A stretch of 64,000 nucleotides of DNA. Origin: Anadara kagoshimensis (lineage: Eukaryota > Mollusca > Bivalvia > Arcoida > Arcidae). The stretch spans positions 59,108,866 to 59,172,865 of the forward strand of contig CM037871.1 of the NCBI GenBank assembly GCA_021292105.1, given 5' to 3'. This document shows, piece by piece, positions 1 through 11,109 of the stretch (position 1 is the stretch's first letter; each line of letters starts with the position of its first letter). The position numbers were made by a program, and so were the translations under genes. Below the pieces are notes generated by a model. That model was not told the origin of the DNA. It worked only from the letters and a program-made list of their open reading frames with translations, and ran no database searches.

Positions 1-1793
<1,793 letters not shown>

Positions 1794-1865
1794 GCTGCTG
1801 AGAAGTTGCGGTCACTGCCAGGCATACATTATAAACTAAGATCTGACAATCCGTCTAAAAGTTGA
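1794..1865 (+). CDS. GALT: Galactose-1-phosphate uridylyltransferase, terminal coding exon
   Basis: After the acceptor CAG (1,791-1,793) the frame reads AAEKLRSLPGIHYKL, then nine more residues and a TGA at 1,863-1,865. Vertebrate GALT has the same exon junction, with an LTPEQ-type end joined to an AAERLR-type start, and ends a few residues after an HY-L motif. This is therefore the true C-terminus. It gives 23 codons plus stop and is in frame with the exon ending at 791. Confidence 0.92.
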   Translation, partial: AAEKLRSLPGIHYKLRSDNPSKS

Positions 1866-1953
1866 TGACTCATTTTATTTAATGACACTTCAGTATTATA
1901 TATATATATTATATTTATTAATACTAGATTATTTGTTTAAAAATCTAGATCTT

Positions 1954-2113
1954 GTCAGACCTGTCTATAAAGACCACCTGATAATTTTACAATCCAGATT
2001 CATTAAAATGTTCCGTTGCTGGACTCAACAGGTCACCAATTAACTTGCTTGGTTTACTGTCACTAAATTTGTTAAGGTCCTGCCCGGGAGTTTTTATAAT
2101 CCTGGTTTGACTG
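1954..2113. mobile_element. Degenerate mariner-like MITE copy
   Basis: The left end (GTCAGACCTGTC, then TATAAAGACCACC) and the right end (CCTGGTTTGACTG) are diverged versions of the termini of the better preserved element at 2,305-2,480. The middle does not match well. No coding capacity. Confidence 0.4.
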
Positions 2114-2189
2114 TCGAAATGTTTTTCTTTGCTCAGTTTTATCACTGTCATTTAGAGAATTTCAACATTATTTAAGGGTTACCATAAGT

Positions 2190-2195
2190 AATAAA
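2190..2195 (+). terminator. Candidate GALT polyadenylation signal
   Basis: An AATAAA hexamer sits about 325 bases after the GALT stop codon. It is the first canonical hexamer I see downstream. AT-rich DNA produces this by chance often, so support is weak. Confidence 0.3.
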
Positions 2196-2304
2196 TGCAG
2201 AAAGCTGCATAATTAAAAAAGCATAAAAGATACAGAATGTGAGGACTTAAAAATATGACAGTAAGCAAGGTGGTAGAGTAGCAAAGTAGCAATGGTATTG
2301 TATA

Positions 2305-2480
2305 CAGTCAAACCTGTCAAGGCCACGTCTATATAAAAGCCATCTGCTAACAAAAGCCAGTAAAATTTTATCCCAATTACTCTTTATTCATATTTTTTCA
2401 GCCTGTATATAAAGGCCAACTGCCCATAAAGCCCACTTTTACTGGTTACCTTTAGTGGCCTTTATAGACAGGTTTGACTG
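2305..2480. mobile_element. Mariner-like MITE with 14-16 bp inverted termini
   Basis: The termini are exact inverted repeats: TACAGTCAAACCTGTC at 2,303-2,318 and its reverse complement at 2,467-2,482. The outer TA on each side fits the TA target duplication of Tc1/mariner transposons. The 176-bp interior has no coding frame. The same family occurs in each HSPA12 unit (7,030, 26,085 and 55,205). Confidence 0.75.
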
Positions 2481-2542
2481 TACTAGTATTCATTCAGACA
2501 TGATTTTACTGTTACTGTTTAACTTTGTCCGGTTTTATAATC

Positions 2543-2881
2543 TGAGCCCAGTTGCACAAAGCTTACCGGTAATTGATGTTTCGCCGACCACACCCACAAT
2601 GTTACGACACTGGCCGCCATCACGGTACCAAAGCAGCGTCACGGCAATGGCCTACAAGTGTCAGTGACGTCATTAAATGGCACAATTCAGGCCGTGCTTT
2701 CATTCTTTTTGTGTGTAATTCAAGCATGCTGAGCCTTTGTCGCAACATTGTGGGCATGGCGGGTGATCCGTCAATTAAATTTAAGTATTAATTGAACAAT
2801 AATTAGCACAACACCAATTCATTCGCTAATTATGGTTTAATTAATGATTAATATAAATTAAGCTTTATGCATCTGGGTCCA
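2543..2881. mobile_element. MITE with long imperfect inverted repeats
   Basis: The left arm (GAGCCCAGTTGCACAAAGCT) matches the reverse complement of the right arm around 2,858-2,881 (AGCTTTATGCATCTGGGTCC) with a few mismatches. A second inner inverted pair brings CCCACAATGTTACGACA near 2,595 against TGTCGCAACATTGTGGG near 2,738. Non-autonomous DNA-transposon structure, family not assigned. The short frames over it are not genes. Confidence 0.6.
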
Positions 2882-3100
2882 GATGACCTGTAGATAGAGT
2901 AAGTAATGACTTGTAAATAAAGGCGGTGTTTTAGACAGCTGAGGTTTAACTGTGTTATATGTATTTATGGGGATTTAGTTGGGTAAAATATTTGTACAGA
3001 TTTAAGATAATCAAAAATTTTAATTTATTTAAAGAATTACTTTTAAAAATTATATTACTCATGATTTTAATTCTTTTTACAATGTTTGTTTCAAAAGTCA

Positions 3101-3125
3101 GTGTGTGTGTGTGTGTGTGTGTGTG
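3101..3125. repeat. (GT)n microsatellite
   Basis: Uninterrupted GT dinucleotide run of about 25 bases. Confidence 0.95.
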
Positions 3126-3280
3126 GAAGGTGCATTCCTTAGTTCTTCCTTGTATGTTCTAGTAGACCTATTACTTAATTACCTGGAAAAGTAGCAATGG
3201 TCATATTAACATTAACCATAACAATTGTGTCATTTAATGCTTGTAACTTTTGTCTCAGTGATTCTTTCTCTTTCTGTTGT

Positions 3281-3294
3281 GTTTAGCTTAGAAA

Positions 3295-3336
<42 letters not shown>

Positions 3337-3352
3337 TGTTTAGCTTAGAAAT
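3281..3352. repeat. Compound (TC)n(TG)n microsatellite inside a 15-bp direct repeat
   Basis: A TC run (3,295-3,319) passes directly into a TG run (3,319-3,339). The exact 15-mer GTTTAGCTTAGAAAT lies on both sides (3,281-3,295 and 3,338-3,352). Confidence 0.9.
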
Positions 3353-3629
3353 GGAATGTTAATTTGTTTTCCCTAAATTGTTAAATTGAGCTTGTGAATC
3401 ACCATACTCAATATGACCTGTTTATGGTGATTGATGATATCTTGAAATGTGTAATAATGGTTTATGTAAGCATTAGTTCCGATGGCAACAAAAATCACTT
3501 CCTTGATAACAACTGTATTAAATTTAATTAAATTGAGTAGAGTACAGTATATTCGGTATTTATTTGCTATACTTAACTTGTTTAATTTATTTTTCCATGA
3601 AAAATAAAACCAGGATGTACCTGCACATG

Positions 3630-4101
3630 TAGGTAAACATCATTGACCTGTCTGTCTGACCTTGATAAAGAATATTCATATACAATGATACACCAAATAC
3701 GTAGGTAGTGTTATGCATTTTATACAGGAACATTAAATGTTAAACATCTGTGCATGTGTTTGATCCCCAACTGGGTCTGACCCAAGACTTGAAAGTGGGT
3801 AGTGACTGTTCTTTCGCCAAGCACTCGGCATTACTAAATGAAAGTCCCAGTTCTTTTGGATGGGAACTTAAAATAATCGAGGTCTCCTGTCACGGTGGGC
3901 TTGGCACGCTAATGAACCCTGCTGTATAATGCCATCAGCGCAACACACAGGCAAAATTTCTGCACCTTCGCCTATAGCTGGCGACGTCTCGATATAAGTG
4001 AAATATTCTTGACTGGGGCGTTAAACACCATTACCCAACTCAACTCATAATAAAAATTATCAAATTAAAGGTCAAACAGACAGGTCAGTGTCATTTACCT
4101 A
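3630..4101. mobile_element. MITE with 34-bp inverted termini, split by a SINE
   Basis: The left terminus (3,630-3,663, starting TAGGTAAAC) is matched by the reverse complement of the right terminus (4,068-4,101, ending TTTACCTA) with about five mismatches over 34 bases. The element is interrupted by a SINE (about 3,757-4,050). Uninterrupted relatives lie at 20,008-20,226 and 49,622-49,853. Confidence 0.65.
3757..4050 (+). mobile_element. tRNA-derived SINE, 5'-truncated, + strand
   Basis: It starts within the head (CCCAACTGGGTCTGACCC), runs through the body shared with the minus-strand copy at 4,612-4,946, and ends in the tail GGCGACGTCTCGATATAAG followed by GCGTTAAACACC and an A/T-rich end. 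It lies inside the MITE at 3,630-4,101. The box A part of the tRNA head is missing. Confidence 0.7.
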
Positions 4102-4611
4102 TAAAATCCAATCAAGTGAATTAAAACCATCATGGGGTTTTTATTCACAGAATGGTATTCTTATATATTTATGTTGCAAGTCATGTATACCTATCGTTAT
4201 GATCATTTTCAAGTGTAAGACCATTGAAGGTCTCATAGTGACAAACTAGATAAGCATCTCCAATAAAATGTGATTAGTATTAGCTCTTCATCTATCAAAC
4301 ATTCTTAGAACATGCTTAAATTGTCTGGTGCTTACAAAGGCTATGTAGGGGTTAATTTTGGGGACAATTTTGAAATAGCATTCATTTTATTATCAACTTG
4401 TTTTTAACACATTTTGTTATGTGTGTTGTTTAGTATTTTGTTTATAGAGAATTTTGTTAAATGTGGAAATAGTAAAAAATGACTTTTAACTTATTAAGTA
4501 GAATTGGATTTGCGATAAAGCCAATAAAACAAGGTCTGTCACTTTTGTTTATATTTTGTTGTATTTTTTAATAGCCTACCTGTGCAAAATGAGCAGGTAA
4601 ATTCAAGAGTA

Positions 4612-4946
4612 GAAGTAATGGTGTTTAACGTCCCAGTCATGAAAATTTCACTTATATCAAGACGTCGCCAGCTATAGGCGAAAGTGCAGAAATTTTGCCT
4701 GTGCATTGCGCTGATAGAATTATACAGCAGGGTTCTTTATGGTGCCAAGCCCACTGTAACACGGGACCTCGTTTATTTTAAGTTCCATTCTGAAAGAACC
4801 GTGGCTTTCATTTCGTAATGCCGAGTGCTTGGCAAAAGAACAGTCACTACCCACTTTTAAGTCTTTGGTCAGACCCGGCCAGGGTTTGAACCCACGACCT
4901 TTCACTTATGGGGCGAGCACTCTACCAACTAAGCTACCGCAGTGGT
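4612..4946 (-). mobile_element. Full-length tRNA-derived SINE, minus strand
   Basis: On the minus strand the head reads GGTAGCTTAGTTGGTAGAG (box A-like), then CATAA at the anticodon loop position, then GGGTTCAAACCC (box B-like). This resembles a tRNA-Met-like head. The body and tail (GACGTCTTGATATAAGTG, then ACGTTAAACACC) match the copy at 3,757-4,050. Pol III internal promoter boxes look intact, but no function is claimed. Confidence 0.8.
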
Positions 4947-5562
4947 AGGTAAATTAAAGAGATTTGAGGCTACATAACTTGTGATACAATTGTAGATTCA
5001 ATGAGTCTTATTTGAAAAGCCAACAGAGATATGCACGGTGTGCTGTATATCACATTTTGTTGATGAGAATGTAATTTTTCAGTGAATTCTGCAATCTGAT
5101 GCAAAAGCAAAATTAAAATTTCAGATGAAAAATATGCCATTATCTAATAAAGTGCATTAAAAACTTAGAATCGGTCAAAACAAACAGACCATTCTATGTT
5201 CAAAATCATAATCCAAAAAAACTAAAAAAGTAAAAACTTTGAAAACTGAAAAAATTAAGATATACACCTGAACATGGACCAGGGATGTGAGGTCGGGTGC
5301 ACCAGAAGGGTACGCACATGCTGTATTGCGAGCTACAATCGCTACCTTGAAATTCAAAATTGAAAGTGAAAGTAGCATAAAACTGGGATATCACTGAAAT
5401 ATCTCTGAAATTATTTTGGATACAGGGATGTCATACTTAACAATATTATGATGGTGACCATGAAACTCTGAGGACCTTTAAAACCTTAGGCTTGCAATAT
5501 CATTGAGTCAACAATTTATCTGTAAGCAGCATGGTTTGTTGTAGTGGGAACAATCTCTAACA
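4947..5562. other. Intergenic DNA without recognisable feature
   Basis: AT-rich sequence between the SINE and the start of the first repeated unit. Short frames in it show no family resemblance and no second copy elsewhere in the window. Confidence 0.6.
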
Positions 5563-6120
5563 TAGCGTGTTGACTGTGAAACAAAAACACCATAAGTAGT
5601 AGCAGGTATACTGATAGTTAAATTAGAAAAATTGAAGTCATCACGTCACTAGGTCCAACTTGTAGCGTCGTTCCCCATTTTATTTCAACCTGACTAGAAA
5701 TAGATTTGATGACAGTCCTCTCTTTAGATTTTAGAAGTTTCTGCATAAATTCTGCTTCATACGAATTAAAACAAATCGACTGGCAATCGAATTCACAGCT
5801 TGTGTCTATTGGTATACCAATTCACGGTCTGTTGGAAACTTATATTTCCAAACACTGCAAATGTGTTGTCTATCAAAAACTCTTAACATTTTGTTGATAG
5901 TATATTTTTGTTTGCAATCCACATGGTTCTTGACAAAATAACCGGAATCAGCACTAGAGTTTTTTTTGTAAAAGACTAGCAAGTAAGTGCAAAATGTAGT
6001 ATACACCGTGTACAACCCTTTCCAAGATAGAATCGCTGAAGTGCGCGCGTGAGTCGCATATAAGGTATGATAGAATCGCACATCCTTACACGAGGCAAGT
6101 TGTTGTTACTTTGTTACTCA
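5563..6120. other. Unit 1 left flank
   Basis: Conserved with 24,045-24,600 and 53,684-54,240. Both strands have short frames (minus strand 5,806-6,081, for example) that keep some similarity between units, but indels interrupt them differently. No family recognised; it may be the decayed edge of an older element. Confidence 0.5.
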
Positions 6121-6365
6121 TGTGGGAACAAAACGTCTTGCATTAAATCAGACTAATGTATTGCAAATTAATGCAAAATGTAACAAGCGCATTCACGTAT
6201 AGCATCTTGCAATAAAGTTGAAATAGTACAAGGCAATGCAAAAATGTAATACGAAGTACAATGTATTGCAAAGTGATGAAAAAATCTAATACACAATGAT
6301 ATTGGCACGTGTAAATTCTTGTGATAAACCTGAAACATTACTAAGAAATGTTAAATTACTGTGTG

Positions 6366-6412
6366 TGCACGTGGGTATATAAAACCGTTTGAATAAACCA
6401 CGTGCGCACACG
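6366..6412. promoter_or_regulatory. CACGTG plus TATA-like cluster upstream of copy A
   Basis: GCACGTGGGTATATAAAACC is followed about 25 bases later by CCACGTGCGCACACGTG. The combination of E-box-type CACGTG sites and TATATAAAA is kept in unit 3 (about 54,499-54,541) and partly in unit 2 (about 24,850-24,920). It lies about 4.2 kb before the first coding exon. A promoter role is inference only. Confidence 0.3.
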
Positions 6413-6565
6413 TGTAAATGATAAATTTAATAAAGTCTTTAGTATTACCAAGCAATAGATACAGTAGTACACGGACGTGTAAACAATAAATCTGATGTTA
6501 ATCAAGACAGTACACAAATATAAATTAACCACGATCTTGCAAAAAGAGCCCGATATAAAATATTA

Positions 6566-6965
6566 CTAAGTAATGCAAAAATGTGTAATGTGTGTACGCA
6601 CGTGTACACAAACATCGTGCAACAAACTTGACTTGAAGAAATACAAGGTAATACAAAAATGTGCAATGTGTGTACGCACGTGTACACAAACATCTTGCAA
6701 CAAACATGACTTGAAGAAATACAAGGTACATGTAATACAAAAATGTGTAATGTGTGTACGCACCTGTACACAAGCATCTTGCAAACAAACTTGACTTGAA
6801 GAAATACAAGGTAATACAAAAATGTGTAATGTGTGTACGCACTTGTACACAAGCATCTAGCAATAAACCTTACAAATTAAAAGGTAATGCAAAATGTATT
6901 ATGTGTACGCACGTGTGCACAAACATCTAGCAATATCGCACGTGTTCACAAAACATATAGCAATA
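6566..6965. repeat. 78-bp tandem array, unit 1 (about 5 copies)
   Basis: Period is about 78 bases, with the core GTGTACGCACGTGTACAC followed by CTTGACTTGAAGAAATAC. Because 78 is 26 codons, overlapping frames stay open on both strands, and these are not taken as genes. Older, more diverged repeats of the same kind extend left to about 6,130 (AATGCAAAATGTAATAC-like). Confidence 0.9.
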
Positions 6966-7029
6966 AACCTTGAATATAACAAAGCAATGCAAAATGTATA
7001 AGTTTTTTTGCTTATTCAATTGAATTATA

Positions 7030-7205
7030 CAGTCGAATCTGCCTCAAAGGCCACCTCTATATAAAAACCCCCTGCTTTTAAAGGTCATTAAATTTTATCC
7101 ATATTCCTTTTTATTCATTTATTTGACCCTGTATATAAGGGTCACCTTTAATTAAGGTAACTTTTTCTGATACCCTTGGGTGGTCTTTATAGGCAGGATT
7201 GACTG
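7030..7205. mobile_element. Mariner-like MITE, unit 1 (uninterrupted)
   Basis: Same family as 2,305-2,480: starts CAGTCGAATCTGCC, ends GGCAGGATTGACTG, and is flanked by TA on both sides. The 26,124-30,215 region of unit 2 shows the same element split by a LINE, so this copy is the empty-site reference. Confidence 0.75.
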
Positions 7206-8766
7206 TAAATAATGTTTCAGTCTAAGCAGTAAATACGCTGACAGGTCGCTTCTATATGGGTATGTTTATATGCATATTCATACATAAGTTCGAGTGTGCA
7301 GTAATCCATGCATTCCGACTACACTATAACAGTGATAAAAGAATTTTTATTTAATTTTTAAAGATTTGTTATGACATGTTTAAACAGTTCAATGTTTACA
7401 AATAATTCAATAATTAAACTTCCTCTTCGCTTCTCGGAAGTTCACTCATTTCTCTGTAAATTGCGTACACTTCTTGGAATTGTTCATGGTAAGTTATCTT
7501 TTAACATTTTTTATTTTAACACGCATTTGCCTTAATATGCTATTTAATTGATTGAAATGTGAAGTTTGTTGTCATATATATACTGTGCAGAACAGACGTG
7601 AAGGTGAGTAAAATAATGTATTAAATAACATAAAAATAATTTTCTTCTTAAATTACTTGATTGTTGATATTTTTTAACTATTTTATAGTATGTTTTATTT
7701 TATATACATGAGATGATGGTACGGTTTGAAACAATACAATATCTATTAATAATATTATTTAATATAAATATATAATACAGTTTGTATAGTGACCAAAAAA
7801 TATACATGGCGTAATGCCAATACATTTATTCCGTTTATTGTTATTTGTCCCTAATTGAAAAAGGAAACCCTGGCTGCTTGCAAATAAATTGTTGACTAAG
7901 GGATATTGCTTATCAATGCCCTCAAAAAGTTTTATGACTGTCATCACAGTATTATTGATAAATTTGAGTTCTCTGTGTCTAGGATTGCCCTGGATATATT
8001 TCACACAATTTTGATTACACGCTTGGCGGGTGTAGCTAGCTAAACAGGATGTGCTTACCTTTCCGGAGGACCTGGCCTCACTTCCCTTGTGAAAGTTCTC
8101 GTGTCTAACCTAACTTGTCAGTTCCAAAGTTTTTACTTTGCTTCTGGATTGTGATTCGGGCATGGATTAGTATGTTTGTTTTTGATCAAAATTAGTACGA
8201 AAAGAACAGTGTTTATTGTCTTTGTCTTCCACATTTTACCTAACTCGGTGAAAGTCGTTTAAGTATGCTTTCTCGGCGTTCAAGTCAGTCGATTCAATAT
8301 TTTTCTACCCCAAAATAAAGTTTAATCGATACAGACGACAAGCATATTAATTTATTTGTGCATATTTGAAAAGGCATTGTAGTCGGTATACGAGTCGAGC
8401 ATTTCTATTTGCCTAATTAGCAATAACCAGTCGCGTTTATGACATAGCGAGGCGTGCGTGGACTAATATTCTCCTTCTACTGGGCCAATTTGAATCAATA
8501 ATTGCAAGAAAGGTCCTTAGATGACACAAATTAAAGTTTGCGCCATTTAACTTTCTGCGATATCAAAGATGACCGCTACTATTATAAATAGATAAAAAGC
8601 GATAAATGACCGATACTGTTTTATTTATCATTCAATTTGGTTCAAATTTGTTGTATAGAAAGAAGTACAACTCGGTTTCACATATGTAACGGTGTTTCCT
8701 GGCATTTTGATAGAGTCGTTATTAGCGGAATATTCAAATAATTGAAGGTTGATTGATTTAATTTGG
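7206..8766. other. Upstream non-coding DNA of HSPA12 copy A
   Basis: Conserved with units 2 and 3 but without an open coding frame of note. Holds the donor-like site at 7,604. A short dispersed repeat with the core CCTCACTTCCCTTGTGAAAG lies at about 8,050-8,215 and recurs in diverged form near 23,660, 31,225, 53,290 and 56,215. Confidence 0.6.
7591..7609 (+). promoter_or_regulatory. Candidate 5'-UTR exon splice donor, copy A
   Basis: AACAGACGTGAAG is followed by GTGAGT (donor at 7,604). The site is preserved at 30,746 in unit 2 and 55,770 in unit 3. The coding start exon in each copy is preceded by an acceptor (TTAATTGCAG at 10,521-10,530 here), so a non-coding upstream exon is expected. TGCAG lies only 13 bases upstream, so either a micro-exon or a longer exon is possible. 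Confidence 0.35.
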
Positions 8767-9030
8767 TTTTACCCCCCAGTCAAGAATATTTTACTCATAT
8801 CGAGACGTCACAAGTAAAGTGGCAATGAAAACTTTTATTCCCGCAATGACCCTAGAGGAATGTGCAGGATTCTTTAACGTGCAACGCCTGCCGTGGCACA
8901 GTTTGTAAGGACACCTTGATTTAGCCAGTACTTAGCAAAAGAACAGTCACTACCTTTTTTCAAGTTTTGGTCACGGGGTTCGAACCCACGGCCTTCCACA
9001 AACAAAGCGAACACATTACCTATAGTGGGG
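8767..9030 (-). mobile_element. tRNA-derived SINE, minus strand, unit 1
   Basis: On the minus strand a box B-like GGGTTCGAACCCCG is followed by TAGTGACTGTTCTTTTGC, and the tail is GACGTCTCGATATGAGT. This is a relative of the SINE at 4,612-4,946. It is present at the same place in units 2 and 3, so the insertion predates the tandem duplication. Confidence 0.75.
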
Positions 9031-9575
9031 GGTATTCAAACGAGGTGCTATATTTAGCAAGTTTAGCGATACAGGCCCAATGTGGGCTCCTTGTAACTAT
9101 CCGATTATATATACATTTTGCATGGTGATTATTAAAGTAAAGAAATGAGTAAACAACATGTCTTTAAATAAAAGTCTGAAATTGTTCAAAACACGCATTT
9201 AAAACGTTAATATATTGAGTCCTTCGACCTCATAAATATCATATAACCGCGTTTGAATTATTGCCAAACTCAATAAAGCCTGTATAAGATAGAAATCCCT
9301 ATCTATTTTAACTTTTGTGAAATCCATTGATATAAAGTAATTTAAGCTGGTAGATATATCGACATTTGTGTTCAATGTTTACCAAATACCACCTCATATT
9401 ATGCGTTTAATGTAAACAGAGGACAAAACTAGAGGACAGGTCCCGGTTTCAAAATCATTGTTTGTTTTGTTTTCCTTAATTTAAATTTTGCAAATTTGAA
9501 AGCTGAATAAATTTGTTAGTTTTCAATATATTCATGAATTTAAGGTAGCATTTTGAAGACCACTTCAATCTTATA

Positions 9576-9934
9576 CAGTGGTGGATTTAGGGGAGAGGTT
9601 GCGGGGGTTGCAACCCCCTTGAAAAATTTGGAGAGAGAGAGAGAGTGAGATATTGACTGATTAAAATTATTTTCTAGGCCCCCATTGGCCCTAAACCCAT
9701 CGTCTCTGGAAGCTCGCGCCTTCGGCGCTCGCATCTAGCATTGATATAATTCTCATCACCTTTAAAAAATCCTGTATAGTTCTCAACCCCCCCCCTTTAA
9801 AAAATCCTGGATAGTTCTCAACCCCCCCCCCCCTTTCAAAAAATCCTGTATAGTTCTCAACCCCCCCCCCTTTCAAAAAATCCTGGATAGTTCTCAACCC
9901 CCCCCCCTTTCAAAAAATCCTGGATCCGCCCCTG
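9576..9934. mobile_element. hAT-like MITE found only in unit 1, with internal poly-C minisatellite
   Basis: The element starts CAGTGGTGGATTTAGGGG and ends in the reverse complement of CAGGGGCGGATCCAGGATT, giving similar inverted termini. TTATA lies on both sides (9,571-9,575 and 9,935-9,939), while units 2 and 3 have one uninterrupted CTTATATAATTTG. Inside, 9,770-9,925 holds about four 36-41 bp repeats of the form TTTCAAAAAATCCTGGATAG plus a run of C. The terminus style resembles hAT transposons, although the duplication seen is 5 bp rather than the usual 8. Confidence 0.65.
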
Positions 9935-10530
9935 TTATATCATTTGTATTTAGCTTTTTAAGATTTTAATCTTAGTTTAAAAATAGATAGTCAATTTTTT
10001 TCAGATTTAATGAAAATCTTATTCAAAGAGGCGGTGATATCCTATTGACTTTGTTACTCGCAGTGTCTATAGTGTCATGACAGAAGTGTGCAAATTCTAT
10101 AAGTATCATATTCTGAGCAAATGAAAAGATAAAATTCTTCAACTTAGTTATCACATAAATGGCACAAACGTTTGTATTTGCCAGTTTCTATGTATAAAAG
10201 ATGGTCGAGTTGATGCTGAATTAAGTAATGATCAATGTTTTTTAATAGTTTGTATTCTTTGTTACTTATAAAACGTTGTTAATAACCATTTTGACTTTCC
10301 CATTATTTTTAATATTTGTAAAAGTTTTATTTTGTCAATGTAAATCGTTCTCAGTTTTGCCTTAACAGTCTGTTGATTTATGATATCCACATGCACAATT
10401 AATATTGTTTTCGGCTTACACATTTGGCGGTTATTTTACCAAAATATGCACAGCAAAATCGTCTACAAAATGACGCAGGTTGGATCCATGCATGTGTTAA
10501 TTAAATAATATGTGTTGTAATTAATTGCAG
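9935..10530. other. Upstream flank of HSPA12 copy A
   Basis: Conserved with units 2 and 3; ends in the acceptor TTAATTGCAG. No coding frame and no canonical heat-shock element (alternating nGAAn blocks) seen. Confidence 0.6.
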
Positions 10531-10564
10531 ATAATTTGATGTTACTGATTCAAACCACAGAAAA

Positions 10565-10884
10565 ATGGATAGCCCAGGGTCACACAAGAAAACCCTTGTT
10601 GCCGCCATTGACGTCGGCACTTCATATTCCGGATATGCCTACGCTTTGCTATCAGATTATGAAAAAATCCGCAAGATTTTAAAGTACAATTAAATGAATG
10701 GACGTCAAATTTTAACAGCGACCGGACGACCAAAACGCCTACCACGGTTTTGTTCAATCCAGCCAAGGAGTTTGATTCGTTTGGATATGAAGCACAAGAA
10801 AAGTTTGTAGACCTTATTGAGAAAAAGGAACATAGCGATTGGTATTACTTTACTAACTTCAAAATGAAACTGTATGGTCAAATG
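10565..10884 (+). pseudogene. HSPA12A: HSPA12 copy A, coding exon 1 (frameshifted)
   Basis: Preceded by a 5'-UTR part from about 10,531 after the acceptor TTAATTGCAG. It starts MDSPGSHKKTLVAAIDVGTS and ends at an ATG codon before donor GTAAGT (10,885). It is 320 bases long against 321 in copies B and C. Confidence 0.85.
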
Positions 10885-11109
10885 GTAAGTAATTTACCGG
10901 CGCCACTTTCATGGTAAAAGCTCACCTGTTTAACCTTATATGTCTGTTTTAACGTTTTTAATTTGCTCTGGGATTGTGATTTAGACATGGATTAGATTTT
11001 TTTTAATTATACATAATATAAATGTGTTCCTTGTCCAATATTTCTTGACCAACGTAGCATTCATTCATGTACCCTACATGTAGAACTAAATCTTTTTTAT
11101 CTTGTATGG

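Noticed and set aside
2455..2791. Two overlapping frames of about 70 codons
   Set aside because: They lie over a MITE with inverted repeats; no family resemblance.
7484..7494. ATGGTAAGT splice donor in unit 1
   Set aside because: Units 2 and 3 have ATGGGAAGT at this place, so the donor is not conserved; the GTGAGT site at 7,604 is a better candidate.
7420..7500. Possible heat-shock element (TTCTCGGAAGTTC and TTCTTGGAATTGTTC)
   Set aside because: The TTC and GAA blocks are separated by three bases or one base, not two, so they do not fit the alternating nGAAn rule.
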